A DNA stretch of 14,591 nt from an uncultured Eubacteriales bacterium (GTDB lineage: Bacteria > Bacillota > Clostridia > Lachnospirales > Lachnospiraceae). Under the pieces are notes generated by a model. It saw nothing but the letters and a program-made list of their open reading frames with translations, was not told the origin of the DNA and did no database searches. This document shows, piece by piece, positions 14,092 through 14,591 of this stretch. The stretch covers positions 1 through 14,591 of the forward strand of contig ONVB01000136.1 in assembly GCA_900321145.1 (NCBI GenBank), read 5' to 3'. The position numbers and the translations under genes are program-made. The first letter of the stretch is position 1, and every line of letters begins with the position of its first letter.

Positions 14092-14591
14092 ATGAAGAAG
14101 TTAAAGAAGAGACTGATTCTTATCGCATTTTCAATCTGTGCTATGCTTGCGTTATGTGCATGCGGAGAGACGGAGGAAGACGGATTTTCCTATAACGAGG
14201 ATGAACTTATCCTGAATACCATGTCGCTTTTCGACAAGTATGAGGCAGTTCCGTCAGACCTTGCCAAGTACTACATCTCGGACGGAGAGGCACTTGAGAA
14301 GTCTGCCGTAGCAGGTATAGAACAGGCCAGAAATAACGATAAGATAAGTAAATTTGAAGACTTTTCGGACTATGTGGACGGGAAGAAGCCGCTTGACAAG
14401 GGCGGGGATTATCCGAAGGTTGAAGCCGAGTCCGATTATGTCCTGGTAACAGTTTTAAACCACGCCGACAAGGATGTGGAGGTTACCGTTAAGTATACCG
14501 AGAATGCCGAGTATTACCTTAAGAAGGCTGAGCTTGAGGCGGAGAACGATATCGTATCGTACCGCGCACAGCTTGAGCAGCTGATACCGGC
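14092..14591 (+). CDS. Lipoprotein, 3' end beyond window (possible OadG-like subunit)
   Basis: An open frame from ATG 14092, with AGGAGG at 14078-14083, runs off the window edge after 166 codons. The N-terminus is a lipoprotein signal: basic MKKLKKR, a hydrophobic core, then the lipobox LCAC with Cys24 as the lipidated residue. The visible mature part is acidic and extracytoplasmic, with YVLVTVLNHADKDVEVTV resembling a small beta domain, followed by a helix-like EAENDIVSYRAQLEQL. It starts 13 nt after the carboxyltransferase stop, so the two are co-transcribed. In related anaerobes a membrane-anchored OadG-type subunit often sits here, followed by biotin carrier and OadB-like pump genes. A C-terminal membrane helix would confirm that, but it lies outside the window. 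Confidence 0.75.
   Translation, partial: MKKLKKRLILIAFSICAMLALCACGETEEDGFSYNEDELILNTMSLFDKYEAVPSDLAKYYISDGEALEKSAVAGIEQARNNDKISKFEDFSDYVDGKKPLDKGGDYPKVEAESDYVLVTVLNHADKDVEVTVKYTENAEYYLKKAELEAENDIVSYRAQLEQLIP

Overview
The window looks like a chromosomal segment of an anaerobic Firmicute, most likely a Lachnospiraceae member (Butyrivibrio/Roseburia-like). That placement is inference from gene content: Firmicute-type AddAB, queF, a carboxyltransferase followed by a lipoprotein of the kind that precedes Na+-pumping decarboxylase subunits, strong AGGAGG ribosome sites, and frequent AGA/AGG arginine codons. No rRNA, tRNA, CRISPR array or transposase was seen.

Layout. (1) 1-1160: a short copy of a widespread dispersed repeat (its peptide frame reads VILSEAKDL), then an ABC-2 type permease, a mostly empty intergenic stretch and an intrinsic terminator. 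(2) 1173-2163, minus strand: a compact two-gene module, visibly more AT-rich than its surroundings. It has a near-consensus promoter, three GTAC motifs exactly 12 bp apart, a YefM/Phd-type DNA-binding antitoxin domain fused to an unrecognised C-terminal domain, and an overlapping 124-aa gene of unknown family. This is the best candidate here for an undescribed system, a toxin-antitoxin-like operon with a novel effector. (3) 2164-2415: divergent control region carrying one or two plus-strand promoters, a 15-bp palindrome over a -10 box, and a leader that ends in an intrinsic terminator just before addB, with a competing upstream pairing.

(4) 2416-12529: a tightly packed plus-strand operon addB-addA-queF-folC-orf56-TPR protein. 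Overlaps or gaps are -14, +1, +27, -3 (ATGA) and +3 nt. AddA and AddB form the helicase-nuclease that processes double-strand breaks and degrades foreign linear DNA. QueF makes preQ1 for tRNA queuosine, and FolC adds glutamate to folates. The small orf56 product and the zinc-ribbon/TPR membrane protein are of unknown function. (5) 12550-14591: a new promoter with a strong hairpin in the 5' leader drives a biotin-dependent carboxyltransferase and a lipoprotein that runs off the window edge. This is probably the start of a membrane decarboxylase or acyl-CoA carboxylase operon.

All calls are from reading sequence and remembered family motifs; no searches were run.
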